DNA of 64,000 nucleotides from Mycobacterium sp. ELW1. GTDB taxonomy: Bacteria > Actinomycetota > Actinomycetes > Mycobacteriales > Mycobacteriaceae. The stretch is from assembly GCF_008329905.1 (NCBI RefSeq), contig NZ_CP032155.1, forward strand, positions 2,666,001 through 2,730,000. The letters are read 5' to 3'. A program made the position numbers and the translations under genes. The stretch's first letter is position 1. Each line of letters opens with the position of its first letter. The notes under the pieces were generated by a model. That model did not search any database, had not been told where the DNA came from, and worked only from the letters and a program-made list of their open reading frames with translations. This document shows, one piece after another, positions 15,709 to 24,967 of this stretch.

Positions 15709-17078
15709 CCGCTGAGACCGGCAGTGCGGACTCGCCGTCAGCGTCGGCCAGTCACAGCAAGCCGGGCACTGGGGTGGCGCGACGTGCTCCGTCCGCGGCA
15801 AGGGCGTCAGAGAAGAAGTCATCGGAGGTCTCCCGGCCGGTCGTCCGTGCGGGCGTGGCCTCGCCGCTGCGGGTCCAGAATCGGGCGACGGCCACGACCA
15901 GGGCGGCGGCGCCGTCGTCTCGTCCGGTCGCGTCGGCAAATCCGATCCAGGACCTTTTCGACCACGTGTCCCTGGTGGTGCGACGCACCTTCTTCAACAG
16001 GCCGCCGACGGTCAAACCGATTCAAATCACCGGCGAGCATGAAGGGGTGATCACCGGCACCATCGGTGCGGTCGATCCCGAGCGCGACGTGATCAAGTAC
16101 AAGTTGCTCCCGGCGGGCAAGGACTTCGACGAGAATGGCCAGTTGGTCGACAGGGGTCCGATGTACGGCACCGTTGAGATCGCGCCCGACGGTACGTTCA
16201 CCTACACCCCGGGGCCGAAATTCACCGGAACGGACACCTTCTCAGTGCTGGCAACGGATGTCGGGCCGCACATCAACCTCCTGGATTTGTTTCGCCGGGC
16301 GAGCACTCAAGCCGCGGTGGAGGTCAACCAGTATGCGATCGGGACGCCACCGCTGAGGTTTTCGTTCACCTATGACCCGCAGTCAGAATCGTGGTGGACC
16401 CCTGCGGCGCGAGATGCGTTGCAAGCGGCAGCGGATGTTCTGGCGTCGCGCATCGTGCCGTCGGCCGGGCGACCGGTGACCGTCACCTATCACGTCACCG
16501 TTCAGAACTCGCCCGAGTCCACCACACTGGGCACCGGCGCGAGTCCGTACTACCTGGTCAGTGACAAGGTCTTCATCGGCAACGTGGTGCAGCGCAAGAT
16601 CCTCACCGGCGTCGACCAGAACGGCGCCGTGGCTGACGGCACCATCTGGTTCAACTCCGGTCATCTATGGTCGTTCGACGGCACCCCTGACTACCAGGAG
16701 AGCGATTTCGAATCCGTTGCCCTGCACGAATTGGTGCACACCTTGGGCTTCTCCTCCACGCTCAAGTCGCAGTCCTACAGCGGATACAGGTCAACGTTGG
16801 ACGGCTACCTCACCGACAGCACGGGGGCGAAGCTGTTCGCAAGCGACGGCACGTGGGTGACGGGTGGCTACGCATACTTCGACGGCCCCAATGCCGTCGC
16901 GGCCTACGGCGGGTTGGTACCGATGTCCGGCGATGCCAGTCACCTGGACGGTTTCACATTCGCGGGATCGGTGATGAGTCCGAGCACCTATACCGGCGTT
17001 CGTCGAATCCGCCTGACTGCGGTCGAGCTCGGCATTCTCGAAGACCTCGGCTACACCGTCGCGACCGTCCCCGTCTAA
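15618..17078 (+). CDS. Secreted zinc metallopeptidase with Ig-like/cadherin-like domain
   Basis: 486 residues from the ATG at 15618, favoured over 15606 because a G6 run lies 4-9 nt upstream. Order: signal peptide (1-35, cleavage near VAAAE), a Ser/Ala/Pro-rich linker (about 35-115), a VCBS/bacterial-cadherin-like domain (about 135-215, GVITGTIGAVDPERDVIKY, GTVEIAPDGTFTYTP), then a peptidase domain with the zinc motif HELVHTLGF beginning at about His370 (HExxHxxGF, metzincin-like). The ATW/LGY region near the end (AVELGILEDLGYTV) resembles the tail of bacterial leishmanolysin-like peptidases. It probably acts outside the cell or in the wall. Its stop overlaps the convergent PrsW-like gene by 3 nt. 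Confidence 0.83.
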   Translation: MAKVGWEARVGALAFMAGLSWAGLQTAGVAAAETGSADSPSASASHSKPGTGVARRAPSAARASEKKSSEVSRPVVRAGVASPLRVQNRATATTRAAAPSSRPVASANPIQDLFDHVSLVVRRTFFNRPPTVKPIQITGEHEGVITGTIGAVDPERDVIKYKLLPAGKDFDENGQLVDRGPMYGTVEIAPDGTFTYTPGPKFTGTDTFSVLATDVGPHINLLDLFRRASTQAAVEVNQYAIGTPPLRFSFTYDPQSESWWTPAARDALQAAADVLASRIVPSAGRPVTVTYHVTVQNSPESTTLGTGASPYYLVSDKVFIGNVVQRKILTGVDQNGAVADGTIWFNSGHLWSFDGTPDYQESDFESVALHELVHTLGFSSTLKSQSYSGYRSTLDGYLTDSTGAKLFASDGTWVTGGYAYFDGPNAVAAYGGLVPMSGDASHLDGFTFAGSVMSPSTYTGVRRIRLTAVELGILEDLGYTVATVPV

Positions 17079-18217
17079 CCGCCCGGCGGCCGGTATCGGT
17101 TCAGCCAGTGCAGAGCCGGCCCGGCCGCGGCTCGGGCGGCGACGACACCGTCGACTTCGAGCTGCTGCAGCGCGAAGACCCGGGCATCGCCGAAGCCACG
17201 GTCGATGCGGTCGCGGACGAACGCCAGCTCGACAACCTGGATGGCGAATTTCTTGACCCCGCGGCCGGCCGGGCGCCCGCCGAACCGGGTGGCGGCGGCC
17301 ACGACCTCCTTGCGGGTGCGGATCGACCCCAGCCAGCCGGCCTCGGCCGGGGTCACCAGACCGGCGGCGATCATGCCCGGCAGCTTCTCGGCCACTACGC
17401 GCTGCTCACGCCGGCGGCTGCGTACCGCGAGCGTCACGGCCAGGGCGAACACCGGCATCATCCACACCACATACACCCCGAAATAGGCGCCGACCCCGAT
17501 CAGCGTCGAACCGTTCCACAGCCCGTGCATCACCACCGCGGCGAGGTAGCCGAGCGCCACGCACCCCGCCTTGGCAAACCAATTGCGTTGCTGCAGAGCG
17601 AAATGCACGCCGATTGCGGTGAATGTCGTGAACAGCGGGTGGGCAAACGGCCCCATCACGAGACGTAATCCCGCGGTCAGCAGGGAATCGCCCAGCGAGC
17701 CGCCGTCGGCGATGTAGAAGATGTTCTCCAGCCAGGCGAAGCCGATCGCCGTCATGCCTGCATAGACCAGGCAGTCGGTCAGCGAGTTCAGCTCGGCGCG
17801 GCGCACCCCCGTCATCATCAACAGCAGGAACGCGCCCTTGGCGGCCTCCTCGATCAGCGGGGCGCCGACCGCGATGGTGAAGGGGCTGGACTCTGAACCG
17901 CCGGTGTTCACCGCGGCGTCGAAGACCACTTCGAGGCCCACCGACAGCACGACGGCCACCGAGGCGCCCCAGACGAACGCGAACACCAGCAGCCGCGGCG
18001 GCTCCGGTTCCCACCGGTCCAACCACAGATACGACAACACCACCAGCGTCGTCGCCGTGGTGGCCAGGATGAATCCGATCACGGTGCCGGCCGGATTCAC
18101 CGCGGTCAGCAGGGTCACGATCAATCCGGCGACGGTGCCGAGAATGATGATCACCGCCAGCGGGGCGCCGACCTTGCGGACCGGCCGGGGCAACGGCGGC
18201 GGGAAGGGGTAGGACAC
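17075..18217 (-). CDS. PrsW-family intramembrane metalloprotease
   Basis: About 380 residues from a GTG at 18217; the start is uncertain because no strong ribosome binding site exists and the frame runs far upstream as a shadow of rpsA. Multiple membrane spans are visible. The PrsW/CPBP-like motifs are present: EEAAKG (EExxK), the following WLENIFY, and the conserved histidines in FAHPLFT and HGLWNG. PrsW proteins cleave membrane anti-sigma factors in Bacillus. The C-terminal about 100 residues form a soluble tail (VAEKLPGMIAAGLVTPAEA...) typical of actinobacterial members. Confidence 0.85.
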   Translation of the reverse strand: MSYPFPPPLPRPVRKVGAPLAVIIILGTVAGLIVTLLTAVNPAGTVIGFILATTATTLVVLSYLWLDRWEPEPPRLLVFAFVWGASVAVVLSVGLEVVFDAAVNTGGSESSPFTIAVGAPLIEEAAKGAFLLLMMTGVRRAELNSLTDCLVYAGMTAIGFAWLENIFYIADGGSLGDSLLTAGLRLVMGPFAHPLFTTFTAIGVHFALQQRNWFAKAGCVALGYLAAVVMHGLWNGSTLIGVGAYFGVYVVWMMPVFALAVTLAVRSRRREQRVVAEKLPGMIAAGLVTPAEAGWLGSIRTRKEVVAAATRFGGRPAGRGVKKFAIQVVELAFVRDRIDRGFGDARVFALQQLEVDGVVAARAAAGPALHWLNRYRPPGG

Positions 18218-18397
18218 CTGAGCAGGGTATTCGAAAAGGGGCGTCCACAGCGGGCTCACAGACCCGGGTTTGTCCAGCGTGTGCCTAGTCGAGTAGTCTC
18301 GGACAGTACCTGTGTGCACTTTGCGGGTACAGCACCACAGATACATCCCCAACAGAACTGTCCCTACGATTAAGCCTGTCCGGAGCAACCCAACAAT

Positions 18398-19852
18398 ATG
18401 CCAAGTCCCACCGTCACCTCGCCGCAAGTAGCCGTCAACGACATCGGCTCGGCCGAGGACTTTCTCGCCGCGATCGACAAGACCATCAAATACTTCAACG
18501 ATGGCGACATCGTCGAAGGGACCATCGTCAAGGTTGACCGCGACGAAGTCTTGCTCGACATCGGCTACAAGACCGAGGGTGTCATCCCCTCCCGCGAGCT
18601 CTCCATCAAGCACGACGTCGACCCCAATGAGGTTGTGTCCGTCGGCGATGAGGTGGAAGCCCTCGTCCTCACCAAGGAGGACAAGGAAGGCCGCCTGATC
18701 CTGTCCAAGAAGCGCGCTCAGTACGAGCGTGCCTGGGGCACCATCGAGGCGCTCAAGGAGAAGGACGAGGCCGTCAAGGGCACCGTCATCGAGGTCGTCA
18801 AGGGCGGCCTGATCCTCGACATCGGCCTGCGTGGCTTCCTGCCCGCGTCGCTGGTCGAGATGCGACGCGTCCGCGATCTGCAGCCGTACATCGGCAAGGA
18901 GATCGAGGCCAAGATCATCGAGCTGGACAAGAACCGCAACAACGTGGTGCTCTCGCGCCGCGCGTGGCTGGAGCAGACCCAGTCCGAGGTGCGCAGCGAG
19001 TTCCTCAACCAGCTGCAGAAGGGCGCCATCCGCAAGGGTGTCGTGTCCTCGATCGTCAACTTCGGCGCGTTCGTCGATCTCGGCGGCGTCGACGGCCTGG
19101 TGCACGTGTCCGAGCTGTCCTGGAAGCACATCGATCACCCGTCCGAGGTGGTTCAGGTGGGCGACGAGGTCACCGTCGAGGTGCTCGACGTGGACATGGA
19201 CCGCGAGCGGGTTTCGTTGTCGCTCAAGGCGACTCAGGAAGATCCGTGGCGCCACTTCGCCCGCACCCACGCCATCGGCCAGATCGTGCCCGGCAAGGTC
19301 ACCAAGCTGGTGCCGTTCGGTGCGTTCGTCCGTGTCGAAGAGGGCATCGAAGGTCTGGTGCACATCTCCGAGCTGGCTGAGCGCCACGTCGAGGTGCCGG
19401 ATCAGGTCGTGCAGGTCGGCGACGACGCCATGGTCAAGGTCATCGACATCGACCTGGAGCGCCGCCGCATCTCGCTGAGCCTCAAGCAGGCCAACGAGGA
19501 CTACACCGAGGAGTTCGACCCCTCGAAGTACGGCATGGCCGACAGCTACGACGATGCGGGCAACTACATCTTCCCGGAGGGCTTCGACGCCGACACCAAC
19601 GAATGGCTCGAGGGCTTCGACAAGCAGCGCACCGAGTGGGAGGCCCGCTACGCCGAGGCCGAGCGCCGGCACAAGATGCACACCGCGCAGATGGAGAAGT
19701 TCGCCAAGGCTGAGGCCGAGGCGGCCGAGCGCCCGGCCGGTAACGGCTCGTCGTCGTCTTCCTCGTCGAGCTCGGGTGAGTCGGCCGGTGGTTCACTGGC
19801 CAGCGATGCTCAGCTTGCGGCTCTGCGCGAGAAGCTGGCAGGTAACGCCTAA
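18398..19852 (+). CDS. rpsA: 30S ribosomal protein S1
   Basis: 484 residues with four S1 RNA-binding repeats: about 33-107 (GDIVEGTIVKVDRDEVLLD), 120-190, 205-275 (GVVSSIVNFGAFVDLGG) and 290-362 (GKVTKLVPFGAFVRVEE). The C-terminal tail is acidic and ends in a poly-Ser stretch plus a terminal helix LAALREKLAGNA. It presents mRNA to the ribosome. In M. tuberculosis the C-terminal region was proposed as a pyrazinoic-acid target, a claim since disputed. The 180-nt upstream region separates it from the divergent PrsW gene. A strong hairpin follows the stop. Confidence 0.97.
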   Translation: MPSPTVTSPQVAVNDIGSAEDFLAAIDKTIKYFNDGDIVEGTIVKVDRDEVLLDIGYKTEGVIPSRELSIKHDVDPNEVVSVGDEVEALVLTKEDKEGRLILSKKRAQYERAWGTIEALKEKDEAVKGTVIEVVKGGLILDIGLRGFLPASLVEMRRVRDLQPYIGKEIEAKIIELDKNRNNVVLSRRAWLEQTQSEVRSEFLNQLQKGAIRKGVVSSIVNFGAFVDLGGVDGLVHVSELSWKHIDHPSEVVQVGDEVTVEVLDVDMDRERVSLSLKATQEDPWRHFARTHAIGQIVPGKVTKLVPFGAFVRVEEGIEGLVHISELAERHVEVPDQVVQVGDDAMVKVIDIDLERRRISLSLKQANEDYTEEFDPSKYGMADSYDDAGNYIFPEGFDADTNEWLEGFDKQRTEWEARYAEAERRHKMHTAQMEKFAKAEAEAAERPAGNGSSSSSSSSSGESAGGSLASDAQLAALREKLAGNA

Positions 19853-19865
19853 GTAATCCACGATT

Positions 19866-19897
19866 GAACGCCCCGGCTCACCCGAGCCGGGGCGTTC
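19866..19897 (+). terminator. rpsA terminator hairpin
   Basis: A perfect 14-bp GC-rich stem (19866-19879 with 19884-19897) around a 4-nt ACCC loop begins 14 nt after the rpsA stop. There is no U-run, as is common for mycobacterial intrinsic terminators. coaE starts 30 nt later. Confidence 0.75.
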
Positions 19898-19927
19898 GTC
19901 GTCTCGGGCGCCTGAAAGACTGGTGCA

Positions 19928-21109
19928 GTGCTGCGTATTGGACTCACCGGCGGTATCGGCGCCGGCAAGTCGACGGTGTCCGCCACGTTCTCTGAATGTG
20001 GCGGCATCGTCGTCGATGGTGACGTCATCTCCCGCGAGGTCGTCGAGCCTGGCACCGAAGGCCTGGCCAAGCTGGTCGACGCGTTCGGGTCGCAGATCCT
20101 GCTTCCGGACGGCGCGCTGAACCGCCCGGCTCTGGCGGGGATCGCGTTCAGCGACGAGGAGAAGCGGCAGACCCTGAACGGCATCGTCCACCCGCTGGTG
20201 GCGACCCGGCGCTCGGAGCTGATCGCCGCGGCGGGGGAGGATGCCGTGATCGTCGAGGACATCCCGCTGCTGGTCGAGTCGCAGATGGCGCCGATGTTCC
20301 CGCTGGTCATCATCGTGCACGCCGACCCCGAGGTGCGGGTCAAGCGGCTGATCGAATACCGCGGCTTCTCCGAGGCTGACGCCAGGGCCCGGATCGCCGC
20401 GCAGGCCACCGAGGAGCAACGAAGACTGGTCGCCGACGTCTGGTTGGACAATTCCGGCAGTTCCGGGCAGCTCGTCGAGCAGGCGCGTGAGCTGTGGTAC
20501 CAGCGAATTCTGCCGTTCGCGCACAACCTCACCACCCGTACCCCGGCGCCGAGTCCAACCACGGTGGTGCCGGCCGATCCCAGGTGGCCCGATCAGGCCC
20601 GACGAATCCTGGCCCGGCTCAACACCACCTGCGGGCACCGGGCGGTGCGGATCGACCACATCGGGTCGACGGCGGTGCCCGGCATGGATGCCAAGGACGT
20701 CATCGACGTCCAGGTGACGGTCGCCTCGCTGGAGGTCGCCGACGAACTCGCCGAAGACTTACTCCGGGCCGGGTATCCCCGCGTCGACGCGATCACCTCT
20801 GACGTGCCGAAAGCGGGTACCGATCCGGCCTTGTGGCACAAGCGTTTCCACGCGTCCGGTGACCCGGGCCGGCCCACCAACGTGCACATCCGGGTGGACG
20901 GTTGGCCCAATCAGCGGTTTGCGCTGCTGTTCGTGGACTGGCTCAAGGCCAACCCCGGCGTGCGGGTCGACTACCTGGCGGTCAAACATTCCGCGGCTCA
21001 GCACGCGGACATCGGGGCCTACGCCGAGGCGAAGGAGCCGTGGTTTCTCGATGCGTACCGCCGGGCATGGGAATGGGCCGAGACGACCGGCTGGACGCCG
21101 GCCGTCTGA
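19928..21109 (+). CDS. coaE: Dephospho-CoA kinase with C-terminal GrpB/UPF0157 domain
   Basis: 393 residues from a GTG. The N-terminal kinase domain (about 1-200) starts with P-loop GGIGAGKST and carries the CoA-kinase LID/substrate motifs (ADARARIAAQATEEQR, VWLDNSGS). It phosphorylates dephospho-CoA in the last step of CoA synthesis. The C-terminal half (about 205-385) is a GrpB/UPF0157 nucleotidyltransferase-like domain (IDHIGSTAVPGMDAKDVID, VHIRVDG). The fusion is typical of mycobacterial CoaE, where the extra domain has been linked to proper folding; its own activity is unknown. Confidence 0.95.
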   Translation: MLRIGLTGGIGAGKSTVSATFSECGGIVVDGDVISREVVEPGTEGLAKLVDAFGSQILLPDGALNRPALAGIAFSDEEKRQTLNGIVHPLVATRRSELIAAAGEDAVIVEDIPLLVESQMAPMFPLVIIVHADPEVRVKRLIEYRGFSEADARARIAAQATEEQRRLVADVWLDNSGSSGQLVEQARELWYQRILPFAHNLTTRTPAPSPTTVVPADPRWPDQARRILARLNTTCGHRAVRIDHIGSTAVPGMDAKDVIDVQVTVASLEVADELAEDLLRAGYPRVDAITSDVPKAGTDPALWHKRFHASGDPGRPTNVHIRVDGWPNQRFALLFVDWLKANPGVRVDYLAVKHSAAQHADIGAYAEAKEPWFLDAYRRAWEWAETTGWTPAV

Positions 21110-21562
21110 CTATCGGGTCGCTCGGCGGCGCTCCAGGATCAGCAACGGTATTTCGCGCGATGTGTTGCGCTGGTAGCCCGCATATCCCTTGTAGGCCTTG
21201 ACGACTCGGGGCCACAACTCGGCCCGTTCCGCCGGGCTGGCCGAGCGGGCCAGCATCGGGACCGTCGCGCCGTCAACGGTCACGGCGACCTCCGGGTTGG
21301 CCATCGCGTTCTTGTACCAGTCGGGGTGATCCTGGTGCCCGCCCTTGGACGCCACGACGACGATGCGCTCGTTGTCGTGAACCGGCGACGTCAAAAGGTT
21401 GGCGTACGGCTTCCCGGATTTACGGCCGACGGTGTGCAATTCGACGGTCAACATGCCCATCACCGTGCGCGGGTAGCGGCCGCCGGTGAGCGCGAGCACC
21501 ATCCGGTGGCCGTTTTCCAACAGCCACGCGCCGGCCTCGGCGACACGATCGGGTTTCTGCAC
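21110..21562 (-). CDS. Nitroreductase/deazaflavin (F420)-dependent oxidoreductase, Ddn family
   Basis: 150 residues from the GTG at 21562 (VQKPDRV...). The family motifs are GMLTVELHTVGRKSGKPYAN (F420 phosphate-binding region), DNERIVVVASKGG and HPDWYKNAMANPEVAVTV. A TACTCT box lies 6 nt before the GTG, suggesting a leaderless transcript. Family members use reduced F420 to reduce quinones or nitroaromatics; Ddn activates pretomanid in M. tuberculosis. The physiological substrate is unknown here. The frame continues upstream to 21697 in a Pro/Arg-rich stretch that I read as shadow. Confidence 0.85.
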   Translation of the reverse strand: MQKPDRVAEAGAWLLENGHRMVLALTGGRYPRTVMGMLTVELHTVGRKSGKPYANLLTSPVHDNERIVVVASKGGHQDHPDWYKNAMANPEVAVTVDGATVPMLARSASPAERAELWPRVVKAYKGYAGYQRNTSREIPLLILERRRATR

Positions 21563-21590
21563 GTGCCCAGAGTATCGGCGATCGCGGACT

Positions 21591-22127
21591 TTAGGTCGTC
21601 GGTTCCGCCGCCGGGGCAGGGGCGGGCGGGGGCGCGGCGTTCGGGGCGGGCGTATCCAGGGGCGCGCCGCACTGGATGGTGCCGTACAGCGGGTCATCCT
21701 TGGGGCGGAACAGTCGGGGGGCGATGAACTGGTCAGCCTGCGCCACGATCTGGTCGTCCACCAGGATCTCGCAGTGCAGATTCGATCCGTAGGGCCACTG
21801 GATGGACAGCTCCATGCCGGCCTTCTTGGGATCGTGCAGAACCGTGTTCACCTCGAAGGTCATCCCCGGCAGCAGCGTGGGTTGGTCGCTGTTGACGTTG
21901 TTGTCATCGATCTTGTACGCGACCACCGCCCCGCGCGAGGTGCCGTCCGCCCGGGCCCGGTAGGTGATGTTGTGGAGCAACTGCGGGTTCGCGTCATCGG
22001 AGGCCGCGGGCGTCGGCGGCGGCGCGGGATCGGGGTCGGCCAGTGCGGTAGCCGCCGTTAACTGAGAACCCACGACCAGGGTGGCCGAGGCGACGATGCT
22101 CAGCCATCCGCGCGTGGTGGAGCTCAT
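21591..22127 (-). CDS. Exported hypothetical protein
   Basis: 178 residues from the ATG at 22127 (MSSTTRGWLSIV). The signal peptide is about 1-32, with cleavage after ATALA, followed by a Pro/Ala stretch. The central domain (about 50-155) has VVAYKIDDNNVNSDQP and two Cys (HCEILVDD and TIQCGAPL) that could form a disulfide. The C-terminus is Pro/Ala-rich. It resembles exported proteins common in mycobacteria, but I recognise no characterised family. A further ATG at 22184 has no support as start. Confidence 0.75.
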   Translation of the reverse strand: MSSTTRGWLSIVASATLVVGSQLTAATALADPDPAPPPTPAASDDANPQLLHNITYRARADGTSRGAVVAYKIDDNNVNSDQPTLLPGMTFEVNTVLHDPKKAGMELSIQWPYGSNLHCEILVDDQIVAQADQFIAPRLFRPKDDPLYGTIQCGAPLDTPAPNAAPPPAPAPAAEPTT

Positions 22128-22187
22128 AGCTAGGCAGACTACCCGTCCGGTACGGGACTGCCGATTCGTTGCCCCGCAGGACAACGA

Positions 22188-22694
22188 TCAACGCCAGGTC
22201 AGTGTCATTCCCTCGCTGGAAAGCCACGCATTGAGGTCGTGGTCGTGCCGGGCCAATCCCTCGACGGCGACGACGACGCACTGCAGGGCAGCCTCCGCGG
22301 TCTCGGTGGTCAGCAGACCGTCGCGGTGCGCGGCGAACAGTTCGTCGGTGTCGATGAGGTCGGTGCGGTCACCGGCGTAGACCACCAGGTCCAGGTAGTG
22401 GTCCTCGGCATGCCAGGCGGTGTCGCCGACCGTGATCACGCCGATGTCGAGGTAGTAGTCCTGCGGCCGCTCGTAGCCGGGGTTGAAATGGAAGACATTG
22501 GCCCGCAGCCCCAGCGACGGCAACAGCCACGACTCCAGATAGTGGAACTGGGCGCGGCCGGGAGTGGGCCGCGCCATGTACAGACCCCACGGGGTGACCG
22601 CGTATTGGTCCACCGCCCGCACGATGCCCTTGGGGTCGGTGTTCGTGTAGCCGACCAGGTCGAACGTTTCCTGCTTGGGCGGATGGACCGTCAC
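22188..22694 (-). CDS. DUF402 domain protein
   Basis: 168 residues from a GTG at 22694 (VTVHPPKQETFD). DUF402 features: WLLPSLGLRANVFHFNPGY, DYYLDIGVITVGDTAWHAE, and DHYLDLVVYAGDRTDLIDTDE. DUF402 relatives include nucleoside phosphatases such as Staphylococcus SA1684, but a specific role here is inference. TACGCT lies about 6 nt before the GTG, suggesting a leaderless mRNA. The gene is divergent from uvrB (54-nt gap). A huge upstream open frame is a shadow of uvrB. Confidence 0.82.
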   Translation of the reverse strand: MTVHPPKQETFDLVGYTNTDPKGIVRAVDQYAVTPWGLYMARPTPGRAQFHYLESWLLPSLGLRANVFHFNPGYERPQDYYLDIGVITVGDTAWHAEDHYLDLVVYAGDRTDLIDTDELFAAHRDGLLTTETAEAALQCVVVAVEGLARHDHDLNAWLSSEGMTLTWR

Positions 22695-22748
22695 CGCGCA
22701 AGCGTAACGAGGAATGAATGTGTCGGTGGGGACGCTTAACCTGGGGAC

Positions 22749-24920
22749 ATGGCATTCGCTACCGAACACCCGGTGATCGCTCACTCGGAGTACCGGCCTG
22801 CCGCCGACGCCGTGACTGGCCTGGTGCGCAGCGGCGCCGAGTTCGAGGTGGTCAGTGAGTACGAGCCCGCCGGTGACCAGCCCGCCGCGATCGAGGAACT
22901 GGAGCGCCGGATCAGGTCGGGGGAGCGCGACGTCGTGCTGCTCGGCGCGACGGGCACCGGTAAGTCCGCGACCACGGCGTGGCTGATCGAACGGCTGCAG
23001 CGGCCCACGCTGGTGATGGCGCCGAACAAGACGCTGGCCGCCCAGCTTGCCAACGAGTTGCGGGAGATGTTGCCGCACAACGCCGTTGAATACTTCGTTT
23101 CGTACTACGACTACTACCAGCCTGAGGCGTACATCGCCCAGACGGACACCTACATCGAGAAGGACAGCTCGATCAACGACGACGTGGAGCGGTTGCGCCA
23201 CTCGGCGACGTCGAGTCTGCTGTCCCGACGCGATGTCGTCGTCGTCGCGTCGGTGTCGTGCATCTACGGCCTCGGTACCCCGCAGTCGTACCTCGACCGC
23301 TCGGTCGAATTGGAGGTCGGCACCGAAGTACCCCGGGACGGCCTGCTGCGGCTGCTCGTCGACGTCCAGTACACCCGCAACGACCTGTCCTTCACCCGTG
23401 GTTCGTTCCGCGTGCGCGGCGACACCGTCGAGATCATCCCGTCCTACGAGGAGCTGGCGGTGCGCATCGAGTTCTTCGGTGACGAGATCGAGGCGCTGTA
23501 CTACCTGCATCCGCTGACCGGCGACGTGGTCCGCCAGGTCGACTCGCTGCGGATTTTCCCGGCCACCCACTACGTGGCGGGTCCGGAGCGGATGGCAATC
23601 GCCATCTCGACGATCGAGCAGGAGCTGGCGGAGCGGCTGGCTGAGCTGGAGAACCAGGGCAAGCTGCTCGAAGCCCAGCGGTTGCGGATGCGCACCAACT
23701 ACGACATCGAGATGATGCGCCAGGTCGGCTTCTGCTCTGGCATCGAGAACTATTCGCGCCACATCGACGGCCGGCCGGCCGGGTCGGCCCCCGCGACGCT
23801 GCTGGACTACTTCCCCGAGGACTTCCTGCTGGTGATCGACGAGTCCCACGTCACCGTCCCGCAGATCGGCGGCATGTACGAGGGCGATATGTCCCGCAAG
23901 CGCAACCTCGTCGAGTTCGGCTTCCGGCTGCCGTCGGCCGTGGACAACCGGCCCCTGACCTGGGAAGAGTTCGCCGACCGGATCGGGCAGACGGTCTACC
24001 TGTCGGCGACACCGGGACCCTATGAGCTCAGCCAGACCAGTGGTGAGTTCGTCGAGCAGGTGATCCGCCCGACCGGCCTGCTCGATCCGAAGGTCGTGGT
24101 CAAGCCGACCAAGGGCCAGATCGATGACCTGATCGGCGAGATCCGGGCCCGCACCGAACGCGACGAGCGGGTCCTGGTCACCACCCTGACCAAGAAGATG
24201 GCCGAGGACCTCACCGACTACCTGCTCGAGATGGGCATCCGGGTGCGCTACCTGCACTCCGAGGTCGACACGCTGCGTCGCGTCGAGCTGCTGCGGCAGC
24301 TGCGCCTCGGCGAATACGACGTGCTGGTCGGTATCAACCTGCTCCGCGAAGGTCTGGACCTTCCCGAGGTCTCCCTGGTGGCGATTCTGGACGCCGACAA
24401 GGAGGGGTTCCTGCGCTCGACCCGAAGCCTGATCCAGACCATCGGCCGCGCGGCGCGCAACGTGTCCGGCGAGGTGCACATGTACGCCGACAAGCTCACC
24501 GATTCGATGAAGGAAGCCATCGACGAGACCGAGCGGCGTCGCGCCAAGCAGATCGCTTACAACGAAGAGCGCGGCATCGACCCGCAGCCGCTGCGCAAGA
24601 AGATCGCGGACATCCTGGATCAGGTGTACCGGGAGGCCGACGACACCGAAGCGATCGAGGTCGGCGGCTCGGGGCGCAACGCCTCCCGGGGTCGGCGGGC
24701 GCAGGGCGAACCGGGACGTGCGGTCAGCGCGGGCATCGTCGAGGGCCGTGACACCTCGAACATGCCGCGGGCCGAACTCGCGGACCTGATCAAGGATTTG
24801 ACCGCGCAGATGATGACGGCGGCGCGCGATTTGCAGTTCGAGCTGGCCGCCCGGATCCGCGACGAGATCGCGGATCTGAAGAAGGAATTGCGCGGCATGG
24901 ACGCGGCCGGGCTGAAATAG
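22749..24920 (+). CDS. uvrB: Excinuclease ABC subunit B
   Basis: 723 residues. Walker [12 protein letters not shown] near 64-74; the damage-probing beta-hairpin region [12 protein letters not shown]; helicase motifs including [12 protein letters not shown] and [20 protein letters not shown]; motif [11 protein letters not shown]; and a C-terminal UVR (UvrC-binding) motif in the last 40 residues ([21 protein letters not shown]). It verifies DNA damage handed over by UvrA, encoded 15 kb downstream in this window. Length is normal. Confidence 0.97.
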   Translation: MAFATEHPVIAHSEYRPAADAVTGLVRSGAEFEVVSEYEPAGDQPAAIEELERRIRSGERDVVLLGATGTGKSATTAWLIERLQRPTLVMAPNKTLAAQLANELREMLPHNAVEYFVSYYDYYQPEAYIAQTDTYIEKDSSINDDVERLRHSATSSLLSRRDVVVVASVSCIYGLGTPQSYLDRSVELEVGTEVPRDGLLRLLVDVQYTRNDLSFTRGSFRVRGDTVEIIPSYEELAVRIEFFGDEIEALYYLHPLTGDVVRQVDSLRIFPATHYVAGPERMAIAISTIEQELAERLAELENQGKLLEAQRLRMRTNYDIEMMRQVGFCSGIENYSRHIDGRPAGSAPATLLDYFPEDFLLVIDESHVTVPQIGGMYEGDMSRKRNLVEFGFRLPSAVDNRPLTWEEFADRIGQTVYLSATPGPYELSQTSGEFVEQVIRPTGLLDPKVVVKPTKGQIDDLIGEIRARTERDERVLVTTLTKKMAEDLTDYLLEMGIRVRYLHSEVDTLRRVELLRQLRLGEYDVLVGINLLREGLDLPEVSLVAILDADKEGFLRSTRSLIQTIGRAARNVSGEVHMYADKLTDSMKEAIDETERRRAKQIAYNEERGIDPQPLRKKIADILDQVYREADDTEAIEVGGSGRNASRGRRAQGEPGRAVSAGIVEGRDTSNMPRAELADLIKDLTAQMMTAARDLQFELAARIRDEIADLKKELRGMDAAGLK

Positions 24921-24934
24921 CCGGGCGCGCTTGA

Positions 24935-24952
24935 GCTCAACCGTGGTTGAGC
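24935..24952 (+). promoter_or_regulatory. Palindromic operator candidate before the MFS pump
   Basis: GCTCAACC-GT-GGTTGAGC is a perfect 8-bp inverted repeat centred about 25 nt before the MFS start. A -10-like TACGGT (24956-24961) follows and ends 6 nt before the ATG, so the palindrome would cover the -35 region of a leaderless promoter. The size suits a TetR- or MarR-type dimer, but no such regulator is in the window. Confidence 0.5.
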
Positions 24953-24967
24953 CTTTACGGTGATGCC

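Noticed and set aside
18218..19681. Upstream extension of the PrsW-like frame through rpsA
   Set aside because: It is antisense to the highly conserved rpsA and shows no membrane or catalytic features; codon-bias shadow.
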